Of a DNA stretch of 59,984 nt, positions 27,319 to 36,865 are shown piece by piece. Source of the DNA: Bacteroidota bacterium (lineage in GTDB: Bacteria; Bacteroidota; Ignavibacteria; UBA10030); the NCBI GenBank assembly GCA_026416125.1, contig JAOAFT010000014.1, positions 1 through 59,984 on the forward strand, in the 5' to 3' direction. The translations under genes were made by a program, and so were the position numbers. The first letter of the stretch is position 1. The number at the start of each line of letters is the position of its first letter. The notes beneath the pieces are model-generated. The model did no database searches. It was not told the origin of the DNA and saw only the letters and a program-made list of their open reading frames with translations.

Positions 27319-28076
27319 GATTTCCTACCTGCATAGTTACATGCTCATTTCTTGTATTTGTTGGTTGTGCACCTGAACAAATTACTCAACGATTTTCCTA
27401 CACAAATTTCCTCGAAATTTATTCTACACGTTCCTTAACTCTCAGTCCTTTTTTCGCCGAAGGGAAGCTCACTGTCGAAACACCATCATTTGCCCATACC
27501 GGTTCATTCACAGTTTACCTCAAACGACCTGATACTTTATTCCTGCTCATTCAAGGACCTTTTGGCTTGAAAATCGGTTCCGGACTCTTCACCCCAACGT
27601 CTTTCATGTTCTATAATAGCATCCAGAATCAACTTATCACAGGTGCACCAACTATAGAAAATCTTTCACGTATTTTCCATATACCCCTGACATTTAATGA
27701 TTTACTCGATATGTTCGTTGGTGGTTCACTCTTTACAGACGATAGGCGACCACCTGATGATGTCTCATTCGAGCCTGAACTCACAATCCTTACCTACTCC
27801 GACGCTCATGGAATACGGAAATACTGGATCGATAACTCAACACACCAATTGCACAGAGTGCAGATCTACAACAGTACAAACTCATTACTTCTGGAGCAAA
27901 CATACAAAAATTTTCACGATGTGCAAAGTACGAAGGTACCTTACTCAATTCAAGTAGTGAATGTTCCAAACAATCAACGTATTGCTCTTTCCTACTCAAC
28001 AGTATCTACTCAAAACCACTGGTCAAAGAGCTTTCAAGTTACCTATCCTGAAAACGCAGAACGAATTCGTTGGTAA
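27315..28076 (+). CDS. DUF4292 family lipoprotein
   Basis: The 253-residue protein starts at a GTG overlapping the TPR gene stop (GTGA). The lipobox FVGC is at about residues 15-18. The mature domain has the DUF4292 pattern: AEGKLTVETPSF, FTVYLKRPDTLFLLIQGPFGLKIG, and a LolA-like series of beta strands (IQNQLITGAP, FNDLLDMFVGG). A LolA/LolB-like lipid- or lipoprotein-binding role in the periplasm is possible but unproven. It sits between the TPR lipoprotein and the EnvC-like protein. Confidence 0.78.
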   Translation: MRFPTCIVTCSFLVFVGCAPEQITQRFSYTNFLEIYSTRSLTLSPFFAEGKLTVETPSFAHTGSFTVYLKRPDTLFLLIQGPFGLKIGSGLFTPTSFMFYNSIQNQLITGAPTIENLSRIFHIPLTFNDLLDMFVGGSLFTDDRRPPDDVSFEPELTILTYSDAHGIRKYWIDNSTHQLHRVQIYNSTNSLLLEQTYKNFHDVQSTKVPYSIQVVNVPNNQRIALSYSTVSTQNHWSKSFQVTYPENAERIRW

Positions 28077-29320
28077 TGCGCATACAAGTATTTCTCAAAA
28101 TAGTTTTTACTCTTACTGTTTTCTCAACTACACTATTCTCACAACGGAGTTCATCTGAGCTCCAACGAAAACAACGAGAACTTCAATCTCTCCGTGATGA
28201 AATTAAGAAGTATGAACAACGTTTAACCGATAGCGAACGACGAGAAAAACAAACTCTTGAACACCTCGACGACCTTGAACACCAATCAAATCTCATTAAA
28301 AAGCTTATCCGTACATTAAAAGAAGAAGAAGCTGTACTTAAAATCGAAATTGATACCGTAAAGAATGCGATCAATGAGCTTGAGAAACAACTTCAATATC
28401 TTAAATCACACTATGCTAATTACGTTCGTTCGGTGTATAAGAACGGTCGAATGTACGATATCGAACTGCTTTTCTCATCGAATTCTATTAATCAAATGTA
28501 CATCCGTATACAGTACCTGAAACGATTCTCTGAACAACGTGTACGTGATATGAATGCAATCGAAGCAAAAAAATTAGAACTCGAATCGAAAAATATTGAA
28601 TTACAGGATAAACTCCAACGTGAACATCGGCTCATTGCTGAAAAATTGCGAGAAGAAGAAACTCTCCGTAAACGGTACGCTGAACGTCAGGAATTACTTG
28701 TAAAAATTCGGAAAGATAAAATCACCTATAGAAAACAACTTCAACGGAAAACAACAGCATACAAGCAAATTGAACAACTCATTGCCGAACTCATTGAGAA
28801 AGAACGTCTTCGGAAGGAAAAAGAAGAAGCTGAACGGCGCGAGCGAGAACGGCTGTTAGCTAGTAAAGAACAGAATGTAAAATTACCAACACCATCTCTA
28901 GCAGCAACCGGTACATTTTCACTCAAGTATGGGAAACTACGTTGGCCAGTTGAGCGTGGTACAATTCACGCACGTTTTGGTACAAATATTCACCCAATTC
29001 TAAAAACCGTAACACAGAATACTGGAATTGATATTGCAACACCTGTGGGCTCAAATGTATATGCCGTCGCCGATGGTGAAGTTGTTGCAATTTCATTTAT
29101 TCCCGGCTTTGGGAACGTTATCATCCTTACTCATACGGATGGTTACAGAACCGTTTATGCACAGCTTGCTGATGTTCTTGTAAGCGAAGGACAAAAGGTA
29201 CAAGAGGGTACTATTATAGGAAAAAGTGGCGATACTGTTGATCGACCACTTATACATTTTGAGATCTGGAAAGATCGTGAGAAGCTTGATCCTGAACGTT
29301 GGCTCCTAACTCAACGGTAA
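28076..29320 (+). CDS. EnvC-like murein hydrolase activator with degenerate LytM domain
   Basis: The protein is about 414 residues long from the ATG at 28076, which overlaps the DUF4292 stop as TAATG. A signal peptide is followed by a long coiled coil (about 22-265) and a C-terminal LytM/M23 domain. The zinc ligands are not all conserved: the HxxxD motif reads NTGID and the HxH motif reads LIH before FEIW. E. coli EnvC has a comparably degenerate site and activates amidases rather than cutting peptidoglycan. The gene ends the TPR-DUF4292-EnvC unit. Confidence 0.83.
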   Translation: MRIQVFLKIVFTLTVFSTTLFSQRSSSELQRKQRELQSLRDEIKKYEQRLTDSERREKQTLEHLDDLEHQSNLIKKLIRTLKEEEAVLKIEIDTVKNAINELEKQLQYLKSHYANYVRSVYKNGRMYDIELLFSSNSINQMYIRIQYLKRFSEQRVRDMNAIEAKKLELESKNIELQDKLQREHRLIAEKLREEETLRKRYAERQELLVKIRKDKITYRKQLQRKTTAYKQIEQLIAELIEKERLRKEKEEAERRERERLLASKEQNVKLPTPSLAATGTFSLKYGKLRWPVERGTIHARFGTNIHPILKTVTQNTGIDIATPVGSNVYAVADGEVVAISFIPGFGNVIILTHTDGYRTVYAQLADVLVSEGQKVQEGTIIGKSGDTVDRPLIHFEIWKDREKLDPERWLLTQR

Positions 29321-29331
29321 CTCCTCGTACC

Positions 29332-29360
29332 TTGACGACCACTCTTCCAACCACTATATT
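29332..29360 (+). promoter_or_regulatory. Promoter of uvrB (leaderless arrangement)
   Basis: TTGACG (29332-29337) and TATATT (29355-29360) are separated by 17 bases. The ATG of uvrB at 29369 is eight bases after the -10 box, leaving a leader of about two bases and no room for a ribosome-binding site. No LexA-like palindrome was recognised. Confidence 0.6.
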
Positions 29361-29368
29361 ACGTTGGT

Positions 29369-31387
29369 ATGCCGTATAAACTCCATACACACTTACAACC
29401 CGCAGGTGATCAACCAGACGCTATCCGACAACTTGTTGATGGAGTGAAGCGAGGAGAACGGTGGCAAACACTTCTTGGTGTTACAGGGAGTGGTAAAACT
29501 TTTACGATCTCCAATGTTATCCAACACTTCGATATGCCCGTGCTGGTAATGTCCCATAATAAAACGCTTGCGGCACAACTCTATGCAGAGTTCAAGTCTT
29601 TCTTTCCACAAAACCGTGTCGAATTTTTTATTAGTTATTATGACTATTACCAGCCTGAGGCGTACGTCCCATCAACAGATACGTACATAGCCAAAGACTC
29701 ATCTATCAATGATGAAATTGATCGACTGCGGCTTCGTGCTACAAGTGCACTCTTAAGTGGTAACCCTAACGTTATTGTTGTTGCTTCCGTCAGTTGTATC
29801 TACAGCATTGGTGCACCCGATGAATGGCTTGCTCAAACACTCCAGGTACGGCGTGGCGACCATATAAGCCGTCAAACTCTCCTTCGACGACTAATTGATC
29901 TTCTCTATGCCCGAAACGATTATGAATTTGCCCGCGGCACCTTCCGTGTACGTGGTGACATTATCGATATCATCCCTGGCTTCGAGAATGAAGAAGCCAT
30001 TCGCATTGAGTTCTTTGGAGACGAAATTGAGCGCATCTGTTACATTAATAAGTTCGATGGAACAATTATCGGAGAAACCGACTACGAAATCATATATCCC
30101 GCAAAACAATTCATTACCTCTCGCCAAACCATAGAACGTGCTATCACTGATATCTACAAAGAACTCGAAGACCGTGTTAAAGAGCTTCGAGCTATGGGAA
30201 AATTTATAGAAGCACAACGTCTCGAACAACGTACTCGATTCGATATTGAAATGCTCCGAGAAGTTGGGTATTGTTCTGGAATAGAGAATTACTCGCGTCA
30301 CCTTGCAGGCAGACCACCTGGTTCTCGTCCGGCATGCCTTCTCGATTACTTTCCAAAAAAATTCCTTACAGTCATTGATGAATCACACGTCACAGTACCT
30401 CAAATCCGAGGAATGTACGCGGGAGATCGAGCACGGAAAGAAACCCTGGTCGAGTATGGGTTTCGCCTCCCTTCAGCCCTTGATAACAGACCACTTACTT
30501 TCGAAGAATGGGAATCTCTCGTTAACCAAGTTATTTTTGTCAGTGCTACCCCTGGACCTTATGAGCTTGAAAAATGTAAGGGCGTGGTTGTGGAACAAGT
30601 CATACGTCCAACAGGTATAGTAGATCCCGAAGTTGAAGTACGTCCTAGTAAACACCAAATCGATGATCTCATTGCTGAAATTAGATCCCGCGCTTCACGC
30701 GGTGAACGCACACTCGTTACAACACTTACCAAACGGATGGCAGAAGATTTAACAGAATATCTTCTCAATATCGGTATCAAAGTACGCTACATTCATTCTG
30801 AAGTTGACGCACTCGAGCGTGTCGAAACGCTCCGCGACTTACGACTTGGCGAATTCGATGTTCTTATTGGTGTCAATCTGCTACGGGAAGGACTCGACTT
30901 GCCAGAAGTATCTCTCGTTGCCATCCTCGATGCTGACAAAGAGGGTTTTTTGCGCTCTGAACGTTCACTCATTCAAACAGCGGGAAGAACCGCACGGAAT
31001 GTCAACGGAAAAGTTATTCTCTATGCTGATACAATTACACACTCGATGAAAGCAATGATCACCGAAACTGAACGTCGACGAGCAAAACAACTCGCTTTCA
31101 ACAAACAACACAACATTAACCCAAAAACAATATATAAGAGTATCGATGAAATTCTTGCAGCTACTACAATTGCAGATGTCAGAACGAAACGCGACGAACG
31201 AGCTTCAAAGTATCGTTCTTCAATGGTATCAGATACTGTTGTACGGTACCTCACACCAGAGCAAAAAAAAGATCTCATCGAGGATTTAACACGACAAATG
31301 AAACAAGCTGCGAAAGACCTTGAATTCGAACGTGCAGCGATGTTGCGTGACGAAATTCAAAAACTTCAACTTTCATTAAAAGAGTAA
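29369..31387 (+). CDS. uvrB: Excinuclease ABC subunit B
   Basis: The 672-residue protein is full length for UvrB. It shows Walker A GVTGSGKT (about 37-44), the beta-hairpin region [18 protein letters not shown], the DEAD-like DESHVT motif, helicase motif [11 protein letters not shown] and a C-terminal UVR domain (about 635-670) that contacts UvrC. UvrB verifies DNA lesions delivered by UvrA and recruits UvrC in nucleotide excision repair. It has its own strong promoter and is followed by a comF-like gene 22 bases downstream. Confidence 0.97.
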   Translation: MPYKLHTHLQPAGDQPDAIRQLVDGVKRGERWQTLLGVTGSGKTFTISNVIQHFDMPVLVMSHNKTLAAQLYAEFKSFFPQNRVEFFISYYDYYQPEAYVPSTDTYIAKDSSINDEIDRLRLRATSALLSGNPNVIVVASVSCIYSIGAPDEWLAQTLQVRRGDHISRQTLLRRLIDLLYARNDYEFARGTFRVRGDIIDIIPGFENEEAIRIEFFGDEIERICYINKFDGTIIGETDYEIIYPAKQFITSRQTIERAITDIYKELEDRVKELRAMGKFIEAQRLEQRTRFDIEMLREVGYCSGIENYSRHLAGRPPGSRPACLLDYFPKKFLTVIDESHVTVPQIRGMYAGDRARKETLVEYGFRLPSALDNRPLTFEEWESLVNQVIFVSATPGPYELEKCKGVVVEQVIRPTGIVDPEVEVRPSKHQIDDLIAEIRSRASRGERTLVTTLTKRMAEDLTEYLLNIGIKVRYIHSEVDALERVETLRDLRLGEFDVLIGVNLLREGLDLPEVSLVAILDADKEGFLRSERSLIQTAGRTARNVNGKVILYADTITHSMKAMITETERRRAKQLAFNKQHNINPKTIYKSIDEILAATTIADVRTKRDERASKYRSSMVSDTVVRYLTPEQKKDLIEDLTRQMKQAAKDLEFERAAMLRDEIQKLQLSLKE

Positions 31388-31409
31388 CACGATAACTTCG
31401 GGGTATTGT

Positions 31410-32144
31410 ATGGCTCATTCACTACCTATATACGTCCGTCTCTCAACAACAGTACTCCATAATTTTGTAACTACAGTAGTAAATTTTATATTCCCTCCTA
31501 CCTGCATTGTTTGTTCTCGGCCTCTTCCCAACCTGGTGTGTCAAGACTGCTGGGAAGCTCTTCCATCCATTGCAAACGATCCTGCCCTCTTTGCAAACAC
31601 ACTGAGAAAGCTTACAACAGATTCTACAATACAAACATTAGTGTCATGCTACATTTTCGAATATCAGGGACCACTCCAGCAGATTATCCATGCGTTAAAG
31701 TATCGCGGATATTCCTCGGTCGGAATTCAACTTGGAGAATTGCTCGGTACTTCAATTCGTGAGTCCGGTCTTACTGCAGATCTTATCATCCCAGTCCCAC
31801 TCCACAAACGAAAACAACGCGAACGAGGATATAACCAAGCTGAATGCATTGCGAAAGGTATGGCAAAAGTCCTTACCATTCCCTACAATACATCAATACT
31901 TACTCGACACCGCTATACCAAATCGCAAACCAAACTGACAGTCACAGAGCGAGAATACAACATGAAAAACGCCTTTAGTGTTAATCCACAATGGTTACCT
32001 TGCCTTTCCCATAAAACCTGTATAGTTGTTGATGATGTTATCACAACTGGCGCTACAATTAAAGCTTGTGCAAACGCCCTCTCCCAAGCACAACCAGCCT
32101 CGATCATTGCAGCATCTGTAGCAATTGCTCATTCCACTTTTTGA
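31410..32144 (+). CDS. ComF-family phosphoribosyltransferase-like protein
   Basis: The 244-residue protein has the ComF/GntX layout. An N-terminal zinc-binding segment with CIVC and CQDC pairs (about 30-50) is followed by a phosphoribosyltransferase domain with RGYNQAE and the PRPP-loop motif VVDDVITTGAT. ComF proteins support uptake of transforming DNA in some bacteria; elsewhere the role is unknown. It is probably co-transcribed with uvrB. The following 159 bases are AT-rich and noncoding. Confidence 0.87.
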   Translation: MAHSLPIYVRLSTTVLHNFVTTVVNFIFPPTCIVCSRPLPNLVCQDCWEALPSIANDPALFANTLRKLTTDSTIQTLVSCYIFEYQGPLQQIIHALKYRGYSSVGIQLGELLGTSIRESGLTADLIIPVPLHKRKQRERGYNQAECIAKGMAKVLTIPYNTSILTRHRYTKSQTKLTVTEREYNMKNAFSVNPQWLPCLSHKTCIVVDDVITTGATIKACANALSQAQPASIIAASVAIAHSTF

Positions 32145-32303
32145 ATATAACTTTTACATTTCTACAATTCACTACCGACCTTGTAAGAAAATTTATGCTT
32201 ATCCTTTATTTTTCATCAAAATCCAAACTTGTGCAGGGAAATGGTTTGGAATAAGAATTGTAAAATTACCTCATAAGTAAAACGATAAATATGGAGTTAG
32301 AAA

Positions 32304-33314
32304 ATGGAAAACATTGTTTTAAAACCATCAGAACATCGTGTAACACCTATTGATGAAAAGAAAAAAGCAGTCAGCGAAATTCTTAAACGTGTCGATCAAC
32401 TCATAAAGAAAAATGATCTAGACCGTGCATTAATCGAACTCGCTCATGCAAAAGAGTACGACCCACGAAACGTTTATGCACTCGCTCTCGAAGAGCGTAT
32501 TGCTTTGCTTAAAGAAGAACAAAAACAGTATCACAATTCTGTAGAAAAACATGATCTACTACAAACACAAGTTCGAGAATCAAATGAATCTTCCATAATT
32601 AATAATGAAAATGATCATTGTAACAAAACTTCTTTAGGGGGACAAGAAGCGCATCCAACACAACAAGAACTTCAAAAGTACTTTGGATTTTTAATCGAAT
32701 CTCTCCGACAAGGACACGAGAATCCAGAACTTGAACGGCACCTGAGTGAGATGAGAAAGCAATACAAAATTTCCGATAACTTACACCAAACTGTACGACA
32801 AGAAGCACTGAAGTATATGGTAGAACACCATCCGAAAAATACCAATCTGTCTACAAGTCAACCAAACAGCAAAGTTCAGAAGCAACGTGATAAAATTCTT
32901 ATAATCGATGACGATCCGAAACTCCTCGAGCTCTTAACACAATCTCTTATGGACCATGGATATGAAGTAATAGCCCTTGCTACCTCTGACGAAGCATACG
33001 CACTTCTCCGGAAATTCACCCCAGATCTAATCCTCTGTGACATAAACTTAGAAACATCAACAATGGGTGGATTTACGTTCTACGAAAAGATTCAGGAGTT
33101 TCATCATCTCCACCATGTACCATTTATTTTCCTCACCGGATTAACTGATGCAGCTATCGTTCGGACGGGAAAAGAAATCGGTGTAGATGATTATCTCACA
33201 AAGCCAATCACTGAAGATGCGCTCCTCGCTACTATCCGTGGAAAACTCAAGCGCTTCAAACAATTACGTACATTCTTTTCACAGAAACCTGCTGTCTCTA
33301 TGGCAACTCCCTAA
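32304..33314 (+). CDS. Response regulator with TPR-like N-terminus and C-terminal receiver domain
   Basis: The 336-residue protein reverses the usual order. Residues 1-75 form a TPR-like helical segment (LDRALIELAHAKEYDPRNVYALALEER), a variable polar linker follows, and the receiver domain lies at about 193-320. It has the acidic pair DDD, the phosphoacceptor Asp in LILCDINL, a conserved Thr in FLTG and Lys in LTKP. There is no DNA-binding output domain, so it probably signals by protein contact. GGAG lies eight bases before the ATG. It converges with the split helicase. Confidence 0.8.
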   Translation: MENIVLKPSEHRVTPIDEKKKAVSEILKRVDQLIKKNDLDRALIELAHAKEYDPRNVYALALEERIALLKEEQKQYHNSVEKHDLLQTQVRESNESSIINNENDHCNKTSLGGQEAHPTQQELQKYFGFLIESLRQGHENPELERHLSEMRKQYKISDNLHQTVRQEALKYMVEHHPKNTNLSTSQPNSKVQKQRDKILIIDDDPKLLELLTQSLMDHGYEVIALATSDEAYALLRKFTPDLILCDINLETSTMGGFTFYEKIQEFHHLHHVPFIFLTGLTDAAIVRTGKEIGVDDYLTKPITEDALLATIRGKLKRFKQLRTFFSQKPAVSMATP

Positions 33315-33346
33315 TTCAACAACGCTTGTGTGTTTCTCTGTATCTA

Positions 33347-34378
33347 CTATGTAACAACCCATGGTTCAAGGAGTGAACTATCAATTCCTTCGAGGAATCG
33401 TGAAGGTTTGGTAAGTATAACACCTGTATCTCGATCGTAGACATTCATTGGATACGTAATGATAAGGTGTTCTTTCGCACGCGTACATGCAACATACATT
33501 AATCGACGTTCCTCTTCCATCTCCTCCTCACGTATTGCAGCACGGAGCGCAGGGAAACGTCCATCGAGCGCATAGATAATAAACACAACTCGCCATTCTA
33601 ATCCTTTTGCGCTGTGCACAGTCGAAAGTGTGAGGAACTCCCGTTCGTGGCCAGGTGATTCAATATCAACAATACTATTCGTTGGTGGCTCAAGAGTAAT
33701 GTCTGTAAGGAGTTCACCAATCGTTTCGTACCGTTCAGCAATGTTTTGGAATATTTCAAGGTCTTTTCGCCTCTTCATAAAGTCATCGTACTTATCTTTC
33801 AATAGCGGTTCATAGTACTGGATAATGTTGAACACTTTTTCGGCTGGTGTACGAAATTGTACCATCGTCGTACAAAGCATTTCAAACAATTGACGAATTG
33901 TCGAAGGATATTTGTTGTAGCCCATCCAGAACTTTGTTGTTGTTGTAATTGGTTCTTGAAATTCTTTCGATAAACTAACACGATTCTCAAGAATATCATT
34001 CACAACTTTCTCGGCTGTACGAGGGCCAACACCATCGAGAAGTAAAAGAATTCGATTCCACGAAACCACATCACGAGAATTTTCAAGTACCCGTAAGTAT
34101 GCCACAACATCTTTAACATGAGCTGTCTCAATGAATTTAAAACCGCCATACTTTCGAAAAGGAATATTAGCTTTTGCTAATTCAAGCTCTAAATCAAATG
34201 AATGGAACGATGAACGAAATAGTACCGCAATCTCCTCTAGCGGAATTCCCATTTCACGAAATTCAAGGATCTTTTGTACAACGTACCTCGATTGCATATT
34301 CTCAGTTTCTGCTGCAACAAGTTGGGGGAGGGCCCCACCCTCTTTTTTTGTAAAGAGTACTTTTGTATACATCCGCAT
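33347..34378 (-). CDS. UvrD/PcrA-family helicase, C-terminal half (domain 2)
   Basis: This frame carries the second half of an SF1A helicase: the motif IV-V region (IAVLFRSSFHS, GFKFIETAHVKDVVAYLRVL), motif V TVHSAKGLEWRVVFI and motif VI RRLMYVACTRAKEHL. It lacks an ATP-binding Walker A motif, which lies in the neighbouring frame upstream. I place the start at the ATG at 34378, seven bases after the TAG of the N-terminal half and preceded by GGAGTAGGA. The frame is open back to an ATG at 34414. Together the halves make a protein of about normal UvrD length. Confidence 0.8.
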   Translation of the reverse strand: MRMYTKVLFTKKEGGALPQLVAAETENMQSRYVVQKILEFREMGIPLEEIAVLFRSSFHSFDLELELAKANIPFRKYGGFKFIETAHVKDVVAYLRVLENSRDVVSWNRILLLLDGVGPRTAEKVVNDILENRVSLSKEFQEPITTTTKFWMGYNKYPSTIRQLFEMLCTTMVQFRTPAEKVFNIIQYYEPLLKDKYDDFMKRRKDLEIFQNIAERYETIGELLTDITLEPPTNSIVDIESPGHEREFLTLSTVHSAKGLEWRVVFIIYALDGRFPALRAAIREEEMEEERRLMYVACTRAKEHLIITYPMNVYDRDTGVILTKPSRFLEGIDSSLLEPWVVT

Positions 34379-34385
34379 TCTTGTC

Positions 34386-35390
34386 CTACTCCGAACTGTG
34401 CTTGAGAATATCATTTCGATTTAAAATAGCATTTGCTAAGTTCAATATAGGTTGTGTACTCCGAAAGTTCTCTTCAAGTTTAATTATTTTACAGTCTGGA
34501 TATTCGTTTGGAAATGTGAGGATGTTATGAATAGTAGAACCACGAAATGAGTAAATACATTGCGCATCGTCACCAACAACCATAATGTTCCGGTGAGCCT
34601 GCGATAAAAGCTTAATAATTTCTGCTTGAATACGATTCGTATCCTGATACTCATCAACCATAACATAGCGGAATCGTTCTTCAAGTACACGGCGCACATC
34701 GTCGTGTTCACGAAGTAATGTTGCACAATTGAAGAGGAGATCGTCGTAATCCATCAAATTGTGCTGTCGTTTGTAGTGGACATATACTTGGTAAAGCTTC
34801 TGAATGTCCTCTTCGAGTTCGAGAAATTGTGGATACTCGTTGAGTAAAAGTTGAGGGAGTGGTACAAGGGTATTCACTGAGCGACTGTAGAGATCATAGA
34901 GTGTCTCCTTTCGTGGAAAGCGTTTTTCCTTTGCATCATATTTCAATTTTGTTCGGAGAAGATTCACAACATCCTCTGCATCTGTTTGATCTAAAATTGT
35001 ATAGTTTGTTTCGTACCCAACGAGCTTTGCATAGCGACGGAGTATCGAATTTGCAAACGAATGGAACGTACCTCCGGAAACGTGTTCACACCGCCTATCG
35101 AGGAGCAACGAGGCTTTACGGAGCATTTCTTGTGCTGCTTTTCGTGTAAAGGTAAGCAAGAGGATTGTGTCCGGCTTCACTCCACATTCAACAAGGTACG
35201 CTACGCGGTATACAATTGTTCGGGTTTTTCCTGTACCAGCACCTGCGATAATAAGATGAGGCCCTTCGGTAGAGGTGACTGCTTCATACTGTGCTTCATT
35301 AAGTTCACGTCGATAGTCAATTCGAAAATGTTCAGGTTTTACTAATCGGAGTGGTGTGGTTTTCTGTGATTGCAACACATACTTCTTCAT
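34386..35390 (-). CDS. UvrD/PcrA-family helicase, N-terminal half (domain 1)
   Basis: This frame holds the first half of the helicase: the Q-motif LNEAQYEAV, Walker A GAGTGKTRT, motif Ia LTFTRKAAQEM, motif II VMVDEYQDTN, motif III VVGDDAQCIYSFRG and motif IV LEENFRSTQ. It stops at a TAG (34388-34386) shortly after ANAILNRN, just where UvrD proteins continue into domain 2. An upstream TTG reading to 35441 exists, but the ATG at 35390 is more likely. It may be one gene broken by a frameshift or a genuine two-polypeptide helicase. Confidence 0.8.
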   Translation of the reverse strand: MKKYVLQSQKTTPLRLVKPEHFRIDYRRELNEAQYEAVTSTEGPHLIIAGAGTGKTRTIVYRVAYLVECGVKPDTILLLTFTRKAAQEMLRKASLLLDRRCEHVSGGTFHSFANSILRRYAKLVGYETNYTILDQTDAEDVVNLLRTKLKYDAKEKRFPRKETLYDLYSRSVNTLVPLPQLLLNEYPQFLELEEDIQKLYQVYVHYKRQHNLMDYDDLLFNCATLLREHDDVRRVLEERFRYVMVDEYQDTNRIQAEIIKLLSQAHRNIMVVGDDAQCIYSFRGSTIHNILTFPNEYPDCKIIKLEENFRSTQPILNLANAILNRNDILKHSSE

Positions 35391-35548
35391 AGCATACAAT
35401 GTAAGAATTTTTTGTCGAAAAATTGAAGATTTTACCTCCAATCTTCTTGAGTTTTCAGAAACAAAGATGTACGTTTAGAGTAAAAGGGTACAAGCAACTA
35501 TTACCATCAATACCAAATCTAACGAACAACTAATATCACGTAATAGCT

Positions 35549-36796
35549 ATGAATATACTCGTTTTAAATTGTGGAAGCTCCTCACTCAAGTTTCAAATCA
35601 TCGAAACAGATCTCAAGAAAATAGAAAAGAACGAAGATAAACAACTAGCAAAAGGACTCATTGAACGTATCGGGAGCCAAGCTCTTGTTACCCTCCAGGC
35701 AGATGGTGCACCACCAGTGAAGCATGCTGCACCTCTTCGTGATCATCGATCAGCACTCGATCACATTATTAAATGGATTATTTCCGATGATTCAAAGATT
35801 CCCAATATCCAATCGCTTGCTGATATTCATGCAATTGGCCATAGAGTTGTCCATGGTGCAGAACGATTCACTAATTCTACTATCATCACCGATGCTGTTA
35901 TTCGCGGAATTGAGGATTGCATTGACCTTGCTCCACTCCACAATCCAGCAAATTTGAAAGGTATCTTAGCTGCACGGGAGGTTTTTGGACCTGGTGTACC
36001 ACAAGTAGCTGTCTTCGATACATCGTTCCATGCAACAATGCCAGAGACATCTTTCCTCTATGCAATTCCATACCAACTCTACCGTCGTCACAAAATTCGC
36101 CGGTACGGGTTTCACGGTACTTCCCATCGCTACGTCGCTTTTCGTTACCGTCAACTAACAGGAAAATCACGAGAGGAAACAAACATCATCACACTCCACC
36201 TCGGTAATGGATGTTCTGCGTGTGCAATCAAGCATGGTTCTTCATTTGACACATCGATGGGGTTATCACCACTCGAAGGTCTTGTTATGGGTACACGTGG
36301 TGGAGATCTCGATCCTGCAGTTATCGAGTTTCTCGTGCACAAAGAAGGAATGTCGATGGTTGAAATTGACAATCTCCTTAACAAACAATCTGGTCTTCTC
36401 GGAATCTCTGGTTTGACAAACGACATGAGAGATCTCCTAGCAGAAGCCCATGAACATCAAGATCGTCGTGCAATGCTTGCTATTAACATTTTTGTGCAAC
36501 GCGCAAAGAAGTACATTGGCGCTTACTTAGCTGAAATGAATGGTGCTGATGGTCTTGTGTTCACAGGAGGTATTGGTGAGAATGCCGCACCTATTCGTCA
36601 ACTCATTTGTGACAATATGCAGTGGTTAGGTATTGAAATCGACGAAAAAGTAAACGCCGAAATGGTCGGTGGAAAAGAAGGTGATATTAGTACTAAGAAG
36701 AGTCGAGTAAAAGTTTTCGTTATCCCAACAAACGAAGAACTTCTTATCGCGCGCGATACTGCACGGTGTGTTCTTAGTACACCAGAGACAAAGTAA
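35549..36796 (+). CDS. ackA: Acetate kinase
   Basis: The 415-residue protein begins with the ASKHA signature ILVLNCGSSSLKF and contains HRVVHGAE, FDTSFHATMP, RRYGFHGTSH and FTGGIGENA, all characteristic of acetate kinase. It interconverts acetate plus ATP and acetyl phosphate, in central carbon metabolism. No phosphate acetyltransferase gene is nearby. No convincing ribosome-binding site lies before the ATG; a TAATAT box lies 12 bases upstream but no good -35 box was found. It stands alone on the plus strand. Confidence 0.96.
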   Translation: MNILVLNCGSSSLKFQIIETDLKKIEKNEDKQLAKGLIERIGSQALVTLQADGAPPVKHAAPLRDHRSALDHIIKWIISDDSKIPNIQSLADIHAIGHRVVHGAERFTNSTIITDAVIRGIEDCIDLAPLHNPANLKGILAAREVFGPGVPQVAVFDTSFHATMPETSFLYAIPYQLYRRHKIRRYGFHGTSHRYVAFRYRQLTGKSREETNIITLHLGNGCSACAIKHGSSFDTSMGLSPLEGLVMGTRGGDLDPAVIEFLVHKEGMSMVEIDNLLNKQSGLLGISGLTNDMRDLLAEAHEHQDRRAMLAINIFVQRAKKYIGAYLAEMNGADGLVFTGGIGENAAPIRQLICDNMQWLGIEIDEKVNAEMVGGKEGDISTKKSRVKVFVIPTNEELLIARDTARCVLSTPETK

Positions 36797-36865
36797 TTGC
36801 CTCCTCAAATCTAAGCAGCAAAGCATGCACCCAGTTTCAACTTGAGGTTTGAAGGTGGAGAGCAC

